38,116 nucleotides of DNA from Crenobacter oryzisoli (GTDB lineage: Bacteria; Pseudomonadota; Gammaproteobacteria; Burkholderiales; Chromobacteriaceae): NCBI RefSeq assembly GCF_030385785.1, contig NZ_JAUEDK010000042.1, positions 1 to 38,116 of the forward strand. The letters run 5' to 3'. Made by a program: the position numbers and the translations under genes. The notes under the pieces are model-generated. The model worked only from the letters and a program-made list of their open reading frames with translations, did no database searches and had not been told where the DNA came from. Shown piece by piece: positions 1-7,670 of the stretch (positions are counted from its first letter, which is position 1; every line of letters starts with the position of its first letter).

Positions 1-5
1 CGGCG

Positions 6-27
6 CGCGTCAATGTAGTTGTCGCCT
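6..27 (+). repeat. IS3 left terminal inverted repeat
   Basis: Twenty-two bases starting CGCGTCAA match the reverse complement of 1634-1655 except at two adjacent positions. The orfB stop codon is only a few bases inside this end, as is common in compact IS elements. The exact outer boundary is uncertain by a base or two. Confidence 0.8.
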
Positions 28-30
28 GAT

Positions 31-1122
31 TCATGCAGCCAAAGGCTGTCTATTCGTGCCTTGGGTGGCCATGGAGACAACAGCTTCGCGCTCGGGATTG
101 AGCGTCACGGTGCTGATGGGCGACCAATTCCGGGTGTTGCCTGCCCAGCGTGCAGGGTGGCGTCGGCGAGCCTCGGCATAGAGCACGTGACGGGCTGCGA
201 GAATCAAATGATCTTCTCCCGCATGGCGCTGGGCGGGGCTCACGTAGCGGATGCCGCTGTGGCGATGCTCGACGTTGTACCAGTGCACGAAGCGGCTGGC
301 CCAGGATCGGGCAGTCTCCAGATCCTCGAAGCCCTTGGCAGGAAACTCGGGGCGGTACTTGGCCGTACGGAAGAGGGCTTCAGCGTAGGCGTTGTCGTCG
401 CTGACCCGGGGCCGCGAGTAGGACGGCTTGATTCCCAGCCAGTGGAGCATGGCCAGCACCGTGGTGGCCTTGAGCGTCGCACCGTTGTCCCCGTGCAGGA
501 TGGGTTTGTCAGCCAGGGCGGCAATGCCCTCCGATAGCGCGGTACGACGCACCAGATGTGCCGCGTGTTCGGCCGCATCACTGGCATGTACTTCCCAGCC
601 AACGATCTTGCGGCTGTACAGATCCAGGATCAGGTACAGATGAAACCAACGCCCCGTCACCGTGGCGGGTAGATAGGTCATGTCCCAGCACCACACCTGG
701 CCCGGTGCCGTGGCGACGTGAGTGCTCGGCGGGCGGGATGCCGCAGGGGCTTTGGCGCGACCCCGGCGAGCTGTTTGCCCTGCATCGCGCAGGATCCGCT
801 GAAAGCTCGATTCGCTGGCCAGATAGAGGCCCTCATCGGCCAGCATCGGGACGATGCGGGCCGGCGGCAGCTCGGCAAAGCGGGCCTCGTTGGCCACTTC
901 CAGCACCTGGGCGCGCTCCGCCGCGCTGAGCGCCCGATGGGAGGGGGCTCGCACGGCCTCGGGGCGGCGGTCACCCCGGATGAGGCCGTCTTCGGTCTTC
1001 CAGCGCTGCAGGGTACGCAGCGTGATGCCGGCGACTTCGCAGGCCGGGCGTAGCCGTGCCCCGGACTGCTTGGCCACATCGATATCCCGGGCCAGGCATT
1101 GGCGATCTTCGAGGCCGATCAT
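31..1122 (-). CDS. IS3-family transposase OrfB (DDE integrase)
   Basis: This 363-residue frame holds the catalytic part of the transposase. An N-terminal helix-turn-helix-like region is followed by an rve-type integrase core. The catalytic triad is visible: Asp147 in WCWDMTY, Asp212 in HGDNG and Glu248 in NAYAEAL. The last two are separated by 35 residues, the spacing typical of IS3. The ATG overlaps the orfA stop as ATGA. It lies in the -1 frame relative to orfA, with no stop between the A7 slippery run and this ATG, so the active enzyme is probably an OrfAB fusion made by frameshifting. The frame is uninterrupted. Confidence 0.92.
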   Translation of the reverse strand: MIGLEDRQCLARDIDVAKQSGARLRPACEVAGITLRTLQRWKTEDGLIRGDRRPEAVRAPSHRALSAAERAQVLEVANEARFAELPPARIVPMLADEGLYLASESSFQRILRDAGQTARRGRAKAPAASRPPSTHVATAPGQVWCWDMTYLPATVTGRWFHLYLILDLYSRKIVGWEVHASDAAEHAAHLVRRTALSEGIAALADKPILHGDNGATLKATTVLAMLHWLGIKPSYSRPRVSDDNAYAEALFRTAKYRPEFPAKGFEDLETARSWASRFVHWYNVEHRHSGIRYVSPAQRHAGEDHLILAARHVLYAEARRRHPARWAGNTRNWSPISTVTLNPEREAVVSMATQGTNRQPLAA

Positions 1123-1592
1123 TCGTCCTCGTCCCTGCTGAAGATCGCCGCCACTTTTTTTGACAGGACAAGCAGCGCTGCGGCTTCGGCCAGGGCCTTG
1201 TCCTTACGGCGCAGCTCCCGTTCGAGTGTCTTGATCCGGCGCTGATCCTGTTTGGTTTGCTGGGGGCTGGCACGGCACTCTTCCGGCTCCGCCAGCGCCT
1301 GGGTAGCCGCCTGACGCCATTGGACCAGCTCCTGCGGATAGACCCCGTGCTCGCGGCACCACGCGTTCTTGCCGGCTTCATCGAGGGCTGCCGTGGTGAG
1401 CACCGCCTCGAACCGGGCCGCCGCTGTCCATGCCCGCTCGCGAGCGGGCATGGACAGCGCATCACTACGCCAACGCTCCAGTGTCGCCACCCCCACACCG
1501 ATCTCACGCGCAACCGCTTCCGCCGCCGCGCTCTCCGGCGGCAGCAACCGCGCCACCGCTCTATCTTTGAATTCCTGTCCGTATCGCGCCAA
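1119..1592 (-). CDS. IS3-family transposase OrfA (HTH/leucine-zipper protein)
   Basis: This 157-residue protein has an N-terminal helix-turn-helix (about residues 5-45, with EIGVGVATLERWRSD) and a C-terminal heptad-rich helix (about 115-148) suited to multimerisation. In IS3 elements OrfA binds the ends and regulates transposition. Its last codons contain the A7 run that allows -1 frameshifting into OrfB. The coding sequence also holds a perfect 38-base palindrome, which encodes ALSMPARERAWTA. The start is the first ATG of the frame, about 40 bases inside the right end. Confidence 0.88.
   Translation of the reverse strand: MARYGQEFKDRAVARLLPPESAAAEAVAREIGVGVATLERWRSDALSMPARERAWTAAARFEAVLTTAALDEAGKNAWCREHGVYPQELVQWRQAATQALAEPEECRASPQQTKQDQRRIKTLERELRRKDKALAEAAALLVLSKKVAAIFSRDEDE
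1155..1161 (-). promoter_or_regulatory. Programmed -1 frameshift site (A7) between orfA and orfB
   Basis: On the minus strand the orfA codons read TCA AAA AAA GTG. Slippage by -1 on A AAA AAA continues without a stop through the orfB ATG, fusing OrfA to OrfB. Slippery A runs at this position are standard for IS3 elements. No stimulatory structure was worked out. Confidence 0.75.
1422..1459. repeat. Perfect 38-bp palindrome inside orfA
   Basis: The arms at 1422-1440 and 1441-1459 are exact reverse complements with no spacer. The palindrome lies inside the orfA coding sequence. In the transcript it could fold into a very stable hairpin; as DNA it could form a cruciform. Confidence 0.9.
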
Positions 1593-1633
1593 GTCGTTCT
1601 CTCATCATCGCCCCCGAGTTATGGATTCTATCG

Positions 1634-1655
1634 AGGCGACAACTATTTTGACGCG
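1634..1655 (-). repeat. IS3 right terminal inverted repeat
   Basis: This is the partner of the repeat at 6-27 and lies about 40 bases upstream of the orfA start. In other IS3 elements the transposase promoter overlaps this end; no clear promoter was picked out here. Confidence 0.8.
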
Positions 1656-1737
1656 GAGGGATGCCGCTTGATCAGGACTTCAATCTAAGGCCCATCTTGC
1701 TGGCAATAGCAATAGCTACCGCCCAAACTGTTTCGGG
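1656..1737. other. AT-richer strip between the IS3 element and mnmE
   Basis: Eighty-two bases with no supported gene and clearly lower GC than the flanking chromosome. Together with the AT-rich end of mnmE, it may be the inner edge of an integrated element that was later hit by the IS. This is inference. Confidence 0.35.
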
Positions 1738-1755
1738 TTATTTTCCAATACAAAA
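1738..1755 (-). other. Attachment-site-like 3' end of mnmE (SGI1 type)
   Basis: The last 18 bases of mnmE, encoding FCIGK and the stop, read TTTTGTATTGGAAAATAA. From memory, the SGI1 family integrates into exactly this 18-base end of trmE/mnmE, with a core very close to this sequence. The codons here (TTT, TGT, ATT, GGA, AAA) are AT-rich, unlike the rest of the gene. That fits a tail brought in by an integrated element. No integrase is in the window. Confidence 0.45.
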
Positions 1756-3090
1756 CCTTGAAAAAATCACCCCCAACAAGTCATCGGGGGTGAATTCCCC
1801 GGTGATGCGGCTGAGTGCGTCCTGCGCCAGCCGCAGCGCTTCGGCCATCAGTTCGCTTTGCTCGTAGACGAGCTCGGCTTCGACCAATCTTTGCAGCCCT
1901 TCTCGCAGTGCCTCCAGGTGGCGTTCGCGGGCGAGGAATAGGCCTTCCTCGGCGCCGTGCCAGCCTACCTGGGCGAGCAGCTGCTGGCGCAGCAGGTCTA
2001 CCCCTTCCCCGCTCTTTGCCGATAGACGCACGCTGGCGTGACCGTCCTCCATGCTTAGGCCGGCGGCCTCGCTGGTTAGATCGATCTTGTTGTAGACGAA
2101 CAGGCGCGGCAGGCGGGTGGGGAGTTGGGCGATCAGCGTCTGCATCTCGGCAGTGAGGCCCTCGCGGTGGTCGATCAGCACCAAGGCGAGGTCGGCCTTT
2201 TCGACTGCGGCCCAGGTGCGTTCGATGCCGATCTTTTCGACCACGTCGTCGGTGTCGCGCAGGCCGGCGGTGTCGATGATGTGCAGCGGCACGCCGTCGA
2301 TGACGATTTCCTCGCGCACGGTGTCGCGGGTGGTACCGGCGATGTCGGTGACGATGGCGATGTCGTCGCCGGCGAGCGCGTTCATCAGGCTGGATTTGCC
2401 GACGTTGGGCGGGCCGACCAGCACCACGTGCATGCCCTCGCGCAGCAGCGCGCCCTGGCGGGCGGTGCCGAGCACCTTGGCGACCTGGGCCTGCAGACCA
2501 GCGAGCTTGCCGCGGGCGTTGGCGGCTTCGAGGAAGTCGATGTCTTCCTCGGGGAAGTCGAGGGTGGCTTCGACCAGCATGCGCAGGTTGATCAGCTCGT
2601 CGACCAGCACGTGGATCTCGTGCGAGAAGGCACCTTTCAGCGACTTTAGCGCGCTCTTGGCGGCGGTCTCGCTGCTGGCGTCGATCAGGTCGGCGACGCT
2701 CTCGGCCTGGGCGAGGTCGAGCTTGTCGTTGAGGAAGGCGCGCTTGGTGAATTCGCCGGGCTCGGCCAGGCGGGCGCCGAGCTCGACACAGCGCGCGAGC
2801 AGCATCTTCATCACCACCGGGCCGCCGTGGCCTTGCAGCTCGATGACGTCTTCGCCGGTGAAGCTATTCGGGCCAGGGAAGTACAGTAAGAGGCCGTTGT
2901 CGATCGCGCTGCCGTCGGCAGCGTAGAAGTCGCTGTAGGTGGCGTAGCGCGGCTTCGGGATCTTGCCGCCGCTGATCGCCTGGGCGAACGGCAGCAGGTT
3001 CTGGCCGGACACGCGGATCACGCCGACGCCGCCGCGACCGGGGGCGGTGGCGATGGCGGCGATGGTGACGGGGCTGTAGGCGAACGACAT
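1738..3090 (-). CDS. mnmE: tRNA uridine-5-carboxymethylaminomethyl(34) synthesis GTPase MnmE
   Basis: MnmE, with MnmG, modifies the wobble uridine of certain tRNAs. The 450-residue protein is full length. The N-terminal tetrahydrofolate-binding domain (about 1-120) contains [15 protein letters not shown] helical domain follows, with a G domain inserted in it: P-loop GPPNVGKSS at about 226-234, IAGTTRD, DTAG at about 273-276 and NKID. The C-terminal FCIGK, whose Cys is required for the reaction, is present. The start is supported by AGGAAA ahead of the ATG. The last 15 or so codons are AT-rich, unlike the rest of the gene. It is the last gene of the rpmH-rnpA-yidD-yidC-mnmE series, separated from yidC by a terminator, so it probably has its own promoter. 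Confidence 0.97.
   Translation of the reverse strand: MSFAYSPVTIAAIATAPGRGGVGVIRVSGQNLLPFAQAISGGKIPKPRYATYSDFYAADGSAIDNGLLLYFPGPNSFTGEDVIELQGHGGPVVMKMLLARCVELGARLAEPGEFTKRAFLNDKLDLAQAESVADLIDASSETAAKSALKSLKGAFSHEIHVLVDELINLRMLVEATLDFPEEDIDFLEAANARGKLAGLQAQVAKVLGTARQGALLREGMHVVLVGPPNVGKSSLMNALAGDDIAIVTDIAGTTRDTVREEIVIDGVPLHIIDTAGLRDTDDVVEKIGIERTWAAVEKADLALVLIDHREGLTAEMQTLIAQLPTRLPRLFVYNKIDLTSEAAGLSMEDGHASVRLSAKSGEGVDLLRQQLLAQVGWHGAEEGLFLARERHLEALREGLQRLVEAELVYEQSELMAEALRLAQDALSRITGEFTPDDLLGVIFSRFCIGK
1761..1792 (-). terminator. Intrinsic-terminator-like hairpin inside the 3' end of mnmE
   Basis: On the minus strand the arm CACCCCC (1792-1786) pairs with GGGGGTG (1774-1768) across an 11-base loop, followed by ATTTTTT. 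This has the form of a rho-independent terminator, but it lies before the mnmE stop codon. Termination here would release mRNA without a stop codon. Confidence 0.5.
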
Positions 3091-3512
3091 GGCGATTTCC
3101 TGCGGTAAAAACGGTCAAGGTTGGCCAAACCAGTCTGCTGGGCCCGACATGGCTCGGTGCTGATGCATAGGCAGCAACCGTAGCAGGCTTCCCTGCCAAC
3201 CTCTTTGCCGGCAGGGCAACGACGATGGCAATGCGGGCGACACAATCGCCAGCGGAGGCTTGTCGAGACAGCGTGTAAAACCGGTTTGGCTAATCCTCTC
3301 CGAGGGGGTCTATCAAATAATCCGAGTGTAGACGGACTGGCTGCGACTCTACTCGATTCGGGCGCGGGGCGAAAAGTAAGAGCCGCCGGGCCCCTTTCAG
3401 CGTTATGGCGCTGCCCGCCATCTGACTTGAGCTGCCGACGGCGGCATGTCCAGCCGGGGCCGGTCTTTCAGAATTTTACAACGGCGCTCGCCGCATCCCC
3501 CTCGCACTATGG
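3091..3512. other. mnmE-yidC intergenic region
   Basis: More than 400 bases without a supported gene. The mnmE ribosome-binding site (AGGAAA) is next to its start. The mnmE promoter should lie here, since the yidC terminator closes the upstream unit, but no convincing -35/-10 pair was found. Open frames on both strands in this stretch have no protein-like character. Confidence 0.4.
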
Positions 3513-3541
3513 AAAAAGCCCGGCCGCTGGGGCCGGGCTTT
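3513..3541 (-). terminator. Rho-independent terminator of yidC
   Basis: An 11-bp stem (3515-3525 with 3531-3541, AAAGCCCGGCC and its complement) with a 5-base loop is followed on the minus strand by a run of five T. It begins about 20 bases after the yidC stop. Confidence 0.88.
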
Positions 3542-3562
3542 CTACTCGAACACAGGTCAGGA

Positions 3563-5209
3563 TCAGCTTTGCAGCTTGGCCTTGTTGGCGTTCGTGATCT
3601 TGCGGTTGATGTGCCACTGCTGCGTGATCGACAACAGGTTGTTGACGAAGTAGTACAGCACCAGACCGGCCGGGAAGAAGAAGAACATCGCCGAGAACGC
3701 CAGCGGCATGACCTTCATCATCTTCGCCTGCATCGGGTCGGCCGGCGGCGGGTTGAGGAAGGTCTGGGCGAACATGGTGACCGCCATCAGCACCGGCAGC
3801 ACGAAGAACGGATCCGGACGCGACAGGTCGTGAATCCAACCCACCCACGGCGCCTGGCGCAGTTCCACCGACGCGAGCAGCGCCCAGTACAGGCCGATGA
3901 ACACCGGGATCTGGATCAGAATCGGCAGGCAGCCGCCGAGCGGATTGATCTTCTCGGTCTTGTACATCTCCATCATCGCCTGCTGCAGCTTCATGCGATC
4001 GTCGCCGTACTGCTCCTTCAGGCGTTCCAGACGCGGTGCCAGCGCCTTCATCTTGGCCATCGAGCGGTACGAGGCAGCGGTGAGCGGGTAGAACACGCCC
4101 TTGACGATGATGGTCAGCAGGATGATCGCCCAGCCCCAGTTCAGCACCAGGCCGTGCAGCTTGGTCAGCAGCCAGAACAGCGGCGAGGCGAAGATGTGCA
4201 CCATGCCGTAGTCCTTGACGCGCTCCAGACCGTCGGCGGTGGCGACCAGGGTGTTGTAGTCCTCAGGACCGGCGTACAGCGGCACGGAAACCGATTCGGA
4301 CGCGCCCGGCGCCAGTGTCGGCAGGTTCACCAGGGTGGCGGCGGAGAACAGGTCGCTACCGTTGGCCTTCAGGTCGAACTGGCAAGCCTGGGCGTTGCTG
4401 CACACGGCCTTGCCGTCCAGCGGGTTGAGCAGCCAAGCCGACACGAAGTAGTGCTGGACCATCGCTACCCAGCCGTTGTCGGCGTTCTTGACGTAGTCGC
4501 CCTTGCCCTTGGTCAGGTCGTCGAACGACACCTTCTGGAACTTGCCGTCGGTGGTGTACACGGCCGGGCCGGTGAAGGTATGTGCGAAGCGGCCTTCGCC
4601 TTCCGGCGCCTTGCTGTCACGCAGCAGGCGGAAGTAGGCGGTCGGTGCTACCGGCGCGGTACCGTTGTTGGTGATGTCGTAGCGTACACCGATTTGGTAC
4701 GAGCCCTTCTTGAAGGTGTACACCTTGCTGACCTTGACGCCGTTGGCTTCCGGCGCGGTCAGTTTCACCTCGACCGAGTCACCGTTGAGGGTGTAGCTGG
4801 TCTTGTCGGCGGAGAACACGGTCTTGTGCGTCGGCAGCGCAGGGTTGCTGGCCGCGATCAGGCCGGTCTGCGCCACGTAGACGCGGCCGCCCTTGTCGGT
4901 GAACAGCTCGAACGGCTTGGTGGCATCCTCCGCCGAGTCGTGCTTGAGCAGGTCGAGGCCGCGCAGGTCGCCGCCCACGGTGTCGATCTGCGCCTTGAGC
5001 ACGTCGGTGTTGACGGTGATGCGCTGGCCCGAGGTGAGCTTGGCGGCTTCGCTCGCCGGGGATACCGATGCGCTGTTCGGCGCAGCCGGTGCGCCGCTGG
5101 TCGCGGTCACCGCCGGCTTCGGCGGCGTCTTCGGCGCAAAGAATTCCTGGTACCCGAGCAGAATGCCCATGGACAGGACGATGAAAGCTATTAGTCGCTT
5201 GGAATCCAT
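3563..5209 (-). CDS. yidC: Membrane protein insertase YidC
   Basis: YidC inserts and folds inner-membrane proteins, alone or with the Sec translocon. The 548-residue protein has the usual gram-negative design: an N-terminal membrane anchor ([20 protein letters not shown]), a large periplasmic domain (about 50-330), and a five-helix C-terminal insertase region with [15 protein letters not shown] and [20 protein letters not shown]. The frame is open further upstream, but the MDSKR start is preferred. It matches the family N-terminus and begins 16 bases after the yidD stop, whereas the longer version would overlap yidD. A terminator follows. The tail is Lys-rich, as expected for a cytoplasmic C-terminus. 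Confidence 0.97.
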   Translation of the reverse strand: MDSKRLIAFIVLSMGILLGYQEFFAPKTPPKPAVTATSGAPAAPNSASVSPASEAAKLTSGQRITVNTDVLKAQIDTVGGDLRGLDLLKHDSAEDATKPFELFTDKGGRVYVAQTGLIAASNPALPTHKTVFSADKTSYTLNGDSVEVKLTAPEANGVKVSKVYTFKKGSYQIGVRYDITNNGTAPVAPTAYFRLLRDSKAPEGEGRFAHTFTGPAVYTTDGKFQKVSFDDLTKGKGDYVKNADNGWVAMVQHYFVSAWLLNPLDGKAVCSNAQACQFDLKANGSDLFSAATLVNLPTLAPGASESVSVPLYAGPEDYNTLVATADGLERVKDYGMVHIFASPLFWLLTKLHGLVLNWGWAIILLTIIVKGVFYPLTAASYRSMAKMKALAPRLERLKEQYGDDRMKLQQAMMEMYKTEKINPLGGCLPILIQIPVFIGLYWALLASVELRQAPWVGWIHDLSRPDPFFVLPVLMAVTMFAQTFLNPPPADPMQAKMMKVMPLAFSAMFFFFPAGLVLYYFVNNLLSITQQWHINRKITNANKAKLQS

Positions 5210-5225
5210 CTTCGTACGATTCTCG

Positions 5226-5435
5226 TCAGGGAACGGGGTCATAGCCGCTGCCACCCCAGGGGTGGCAGCGCGCCAAGCGCCTCGCCGCCAGATACCCGCC
5301 CTTGAACGCGCCGTGCTTGCCCAGCGCCTCGACCGCGTAGGCGGAACAGGTGGGCTGGAAGCGACAGCGCGGCGCCAGCCAGGGACTTATCGCCAGCTGG
5401 TAGAAGCGGATCAGGAGGATGAGGAGGCGCGACAT
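5226..5435 (-). CDS. yidD: Membrane protein insertion efficiency factor YidD
   Basis: This 69-residue protein of the YidD (haemolytic domain, DUF37) family has the N-terminal amphipathic or membrane helix [17 protein letters not shown], the conserved [15 protein letters not shown] motif with its two Cys, and [12 protein letters not shown] at the end. YidD is thought to assist YidC-dependent insertion at the inner membrane. Its start overlaps the end of rnpA by 25 bases, and its stop is 16 bases before yidC, so translation is probably coupled. Confidence 0.94.
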   Translation of the reverse strand: MSRLLILLIRFYQLAISPWLAPRCRFQPTCSAYAVEALGKHGAFKGGYLAARRLARCHPWGGSGYDPVP

Positions 5436-5773
5436 CGGGCCAGTTTAGCAAAGAGTGCGTCTAATGCCGTCATGGCCTCGCCGCGTTTATCGCGCGTGTA
5501 GGCCAGTTTGGCGCGTACTACATAATCGATGCCGGCAAAGTCGTGCTGGTGAAGGCGGAACCACTCGCGCACGGTGCGCTTGATGTAGTTGCGACGATTC
5601 GCCCGCTTGGCGACCTTCTTGCCGACCACGAGGCCCAGCCTGGCGTGGTCGAGGCCGTTCGGTAGGGCGTAAACCTGGAAGTAGCCGTTGCTGCGCGACT
5701 GGCGCAAACGAAAAACGGATGAGAACTCATCCGTTTTTAGGAGCCTGTCGGCGCGGCGAAAGCGGTAAGCCAA
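5411..5773 (-). CDS. rnpA: Ribonuclease P protein component RnpA
   Basis: RnpA is the protein cofactor of RNase P, which removes the 5' leader of pre-tRNAs. The 120-residue product has the family pattern: [12 protein letters not shown] near the N-terminus, [28 protein letters not shown] (the RNR box) in the middle, and DYVVRAK later. The most likely start is a TTG two bases after the rpmH stop, because no nearby in-frame ATG exists. This suggests coupling to L34 translation. The Ser-rich C-terminal end overlaps yidD. Confidence 0.95.
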   Translation of the reverse strand: MAYRFRRADRLLKTDEFSSVFRLRQSRSNGYFQVYALPNGLDHARLGLVVGKKVAKRANRRNYIKRTVREWFRLHQHDFAGIDYVVRAKLAYTRDKRGEAMTALDALFAKLARCRASSSS

Positions 5774-5775
5774 GC

Positions 5776-5910
5776 TTACACGGCCAGACGCTTGCGGCCC
5801 TTGGCGCGGCGAGCAGCCAGAACGGCGCGGCCACCACGGGTCTTGGAGCGAACGAGGAAGCCGTGGGTGCGCTTGCGACGGGTAACGGACGGCTGGTAAG
5901 TGCGTTTCAT
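5776..5910 (-). CDS. rpmH: Large ribosomal subunit protein bL34
   Basis: This is a 44-residue, strongly basic ribosomal protein, starting [14 protein letters not shown], with THGFLVR and ending KGRKRLAV. It is full length for L34. It is the first gene of the rpmH-rnpA-yidD-yidC unit, and a strong sigma70-type promoter lies 37 bases upstream. Its stop is two bases before the rnpA start. Confidence 0.98.
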   Translation of the reverse strand: MKRTYQPSVTRRKRTHGFLVRSKTRGGRAVLAARRAKGRKRLAV

Positions 5911-5946
5911 GTTCTGATTCCTAAAGGGAACGGGAATAAACCCGTG

Positions 5947-5975
5947 ATTACACAAGCAAAGTTCCCCATTGTCAA
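5947..5975 (-). promoter_or_regulatory. rpmH operon promoter
   Basis: On the minus strand, a perfect -35 TTGACA (5975-5970), a 17-base spacer and -10 TGTAAT (5952-5947) precede the L34 start by about 37 bases. This is the most consensus-like promoter seen in the window. Confidence 0.85.
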
Positions 5976-5995
5976 TCGCTGATTTTTCTCGCGCC

Positions 5996-6026
5996 TGTGG
6001 ATAACTTTGCCGAAAACCGATAGAAT
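5996..6026 (+). promoter_or_regulatory. DnaA box overlapping a candidate dnaA promoter
   Basis: A perfect DnaA box (TTATCCACA on the minus strand) occupies 5996-6004. A candidate -10 TAGAAT lies at 6021-6026; with 17-base spacing the -35 would be TGGATA at 5998-6003, inside the box. Such overlap would let DnaA repress its own gene, as in other bacteria. The -35 is weak, so the promoter call is tentative; the box itself is certain. No cluster of further boxes was seen in the rpmH-dnaA gap. Confidence 0.6.
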
Positions 6027-6221
6027 GCTAACACTTATCGCACCGCCTCCGCTGTGATAACTGCTTGCCCCGGCCAAACGCCGCGCCGGCGGGCTGCGGC
6101 GGCGTCGCTACCTGCCTTGATGAATAACGCACCGCAGGGGCCAACACGGCCCGGCGAGCGACCAATGCTGTGCCCCTGCCGTTGTGGCGCGGGCGCGACC
6201 ACGTAATGTAGATCTGGTGTC

Positions 6222-7634
6222 ATGGACTGTAACCAATTCTGGCCGGCGTGCCTGACGCGGCTCGAGGACGAGCTGTCCTCGCAACAATTCAATACCTGGA
6301 TCAAGCCGCTGGCGGCCGAGGCCAGCGATGAAGGCATCGTGCTGCTCGCGCCGAACCGCTTCATCCTGCAGTTCATCAAGGACCGCTTCCTCGCGCGCAT
6401 CGAAGAACTGGCTGTCGAGCTGATTGGCGAAATCGGCATCGAGCTGCGCGTCGGCGCCGGCCGCGTGCCGCCGGTGACCGCAGCGCCGAGCGCGTCGGCC
6501 AGCCCCAAGCCCGCCGGCGCCGATGCCGCCGCGAGCTCGCCGAGCCCAACCCCTGCCCCCGCGTCGCCGGCTAAGCAGGCCGCGGTGAAGGCGATCGGCG
6601 GCGGTCACGAGAGCACCCGTCTGAACCCGGCGTTCACCTTCGACACCCTGGTGACCGGTAAGGGTAACCAGCTGGCGCGCGCCGCCGCGCTGCAGATCGC
6701 AGAGAACCCGGGCGATGCAGCGTACAACCCACTGTTCGTGTACGGCGGCGTGGGCTTGGGTAAGACCCACTTGATCCAGGCGATCGGCAACCACGTCTAC
6801 CAGAAGAACCCGGCGGCGAAGATCCGCTACATCCACGCCGAGCGCTACGTGGCCGACATCATGCGCGCCTACCAGCACAAGGCCTTCGACGAGTTCAAGC
6901 GCTACTACCATTCGCTCGACCTGTTGCTGATTGACGACATCCAGTTCTTCGCCGGCAAGAACCGCACGATGGAAGAGTTCTTCTACGCCTTCAACGCGCT
7001 GATCGAGGGCGGCAAGCAGGTGATCATGACCTGCGACACCTACCCGAAGCAGATCGAGGGCATGGACGAGCGGCTGATCTCTCGCTTTTCCTGGGGCCTG
7101 ACGGTGGAAATCCAGCCGCCGGAGCTGGAAATGCGCGTGGCGATCCTGATGAAGAAGGCCGAGGCCGACAACCTGAAGCTCGACCACAACGTGGCGTTCT
7201 TCATCGCCCAGAACGTGCGCTCGAACGTGCGCGAACTGGAAGGCGCGCTGAAACGCGCGGTGGCGTACTCGCGCTTCAGCAACCAGCCGATCACGCTGGA
7301 ACTGGTGAAGGAAGCGCTGAAGGACATCCTCGCCGCTGGCAACCGCCAGGTCACCGTCGACGCCATCCAGAAGACCGTGGCCGACTACTACAAGATCAAG
7401 CTGTCGGACATGCACAGCAAGAAGCGCTCGCGCGACATCGCGCGGCCGCGCCAGATCGCGATGGCATTGGCCAAGGAACTGACCCAGCTGTCCCTGCCGA
7501 ACATCGGCGACGCCTTCGGCGGCCGCGACCACACCACGGTGCTGCACGCCTGCAAGACCATTGCCGAAATGCGCCAGAATGACGGCGATATCGGGCACGA
7601 TTACGATACGCTGCTGGCCATGCTGCGTAACTGA
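6222..7634 (+). CDS. dnaA: Chromosomal replication initiator protein DnaA
   Basis: DnaA binds DnaA boxes at oriC, opens the origin and loads the helicase. The 470-residue protein has domain I (about 1-85, [24 protein letters not shown]), an Ala/Pro-rich linker (about 86-130), and an AAA+ domain starting at [16 protein letters not shown]. The Walker A GGVGLGKT is at about 175-182 and the Walker [10 protein letters not shown] around 235-241. The C-terminal DNA-binding domain contains the signature RDHTTVLHA. The start has no clear Shine-Dalgarno sequence, but it aligns with the family N-terminus. dnaN follows 36 bases later, suggesting one operon. Confidence 0.98.
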   Translation: MDCNQFWPACLTRLEDELSSQQFNTWIKPLAAEASDEGIVLLAPNRFILQFIKDRFLARIEELAVELIGEIGIELRVGAGRVPPVTAAPSASASPKPAGADAAASSPSPTPAPASPAKQAAVKAIGGGHESTRLNPAFTFDTLVTGKGNQLARAAALQIAENPGDAAYNPLFVYGGVGLGKTHLIQAIGNHVYQKNPAAKIRYIHAERYVADIMRAYQHKAFDEFKRYYHSLDLLLIDDIQFFAGKNRTMEEFFYAFNALIEGGKQVIMTCDTYPKQIEGMDERLISRFSWGLTVEIQPPELEMRVAILMKKAEADNLKLDHNVAFFIAQNVRSNVRELEGALKRAVAYSRFSNQPITLELVKEALKDILAAGNRQVTVDAIQKTVADYYKIKLSDMHSKKRSRDIARPRQIAMALAKELTQLSLPNIGDAFGGRDHTTVLHACKTIAEMRQNDGDIGHDYDTLLAMLRN

Positions 7635-7670
7635 TAACAGACCAACGAATACTCAACGGGAGCCCAGAGC

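Larger units (their letters stand above)
6..1655 (-). mobile_element. IS3-family insertion sequence, complete
   Basis: The element is bounded by imperfect terminal inverted repeats at 6-27 and 1634-1655, identical at 20 of 22 positions. It carries the two overlapping reading frames typical of IS3 elements: orfA with a helix-turn-helix, and orfB with a DDE integrase core. A slippery A7 run lies between them. It sits about 80 bases beyond the mnmE stop codon, transcribed in the same direction as mnmE. No convincing target-site duplication is visible, because only five bases of left flank are in the window. Both frames are intact, so it may be active. The subgroup within IS3 was not determined. 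Confidence 0.9.

Noticed and set aside
1675-1735. Short frame after the mnmE stop (ETVWAVAIAIASKMG)
   Set aside because: Slightly reminiscent of a regulator C-terminus, but far too short and without a start to support a gene remnant.
3446-5194. 582-codon frame opposite yidC
   Set aside because: Antisense shadow with low-complexity Val/Gln/His/Arg composition; YidC is certain on the other strand.
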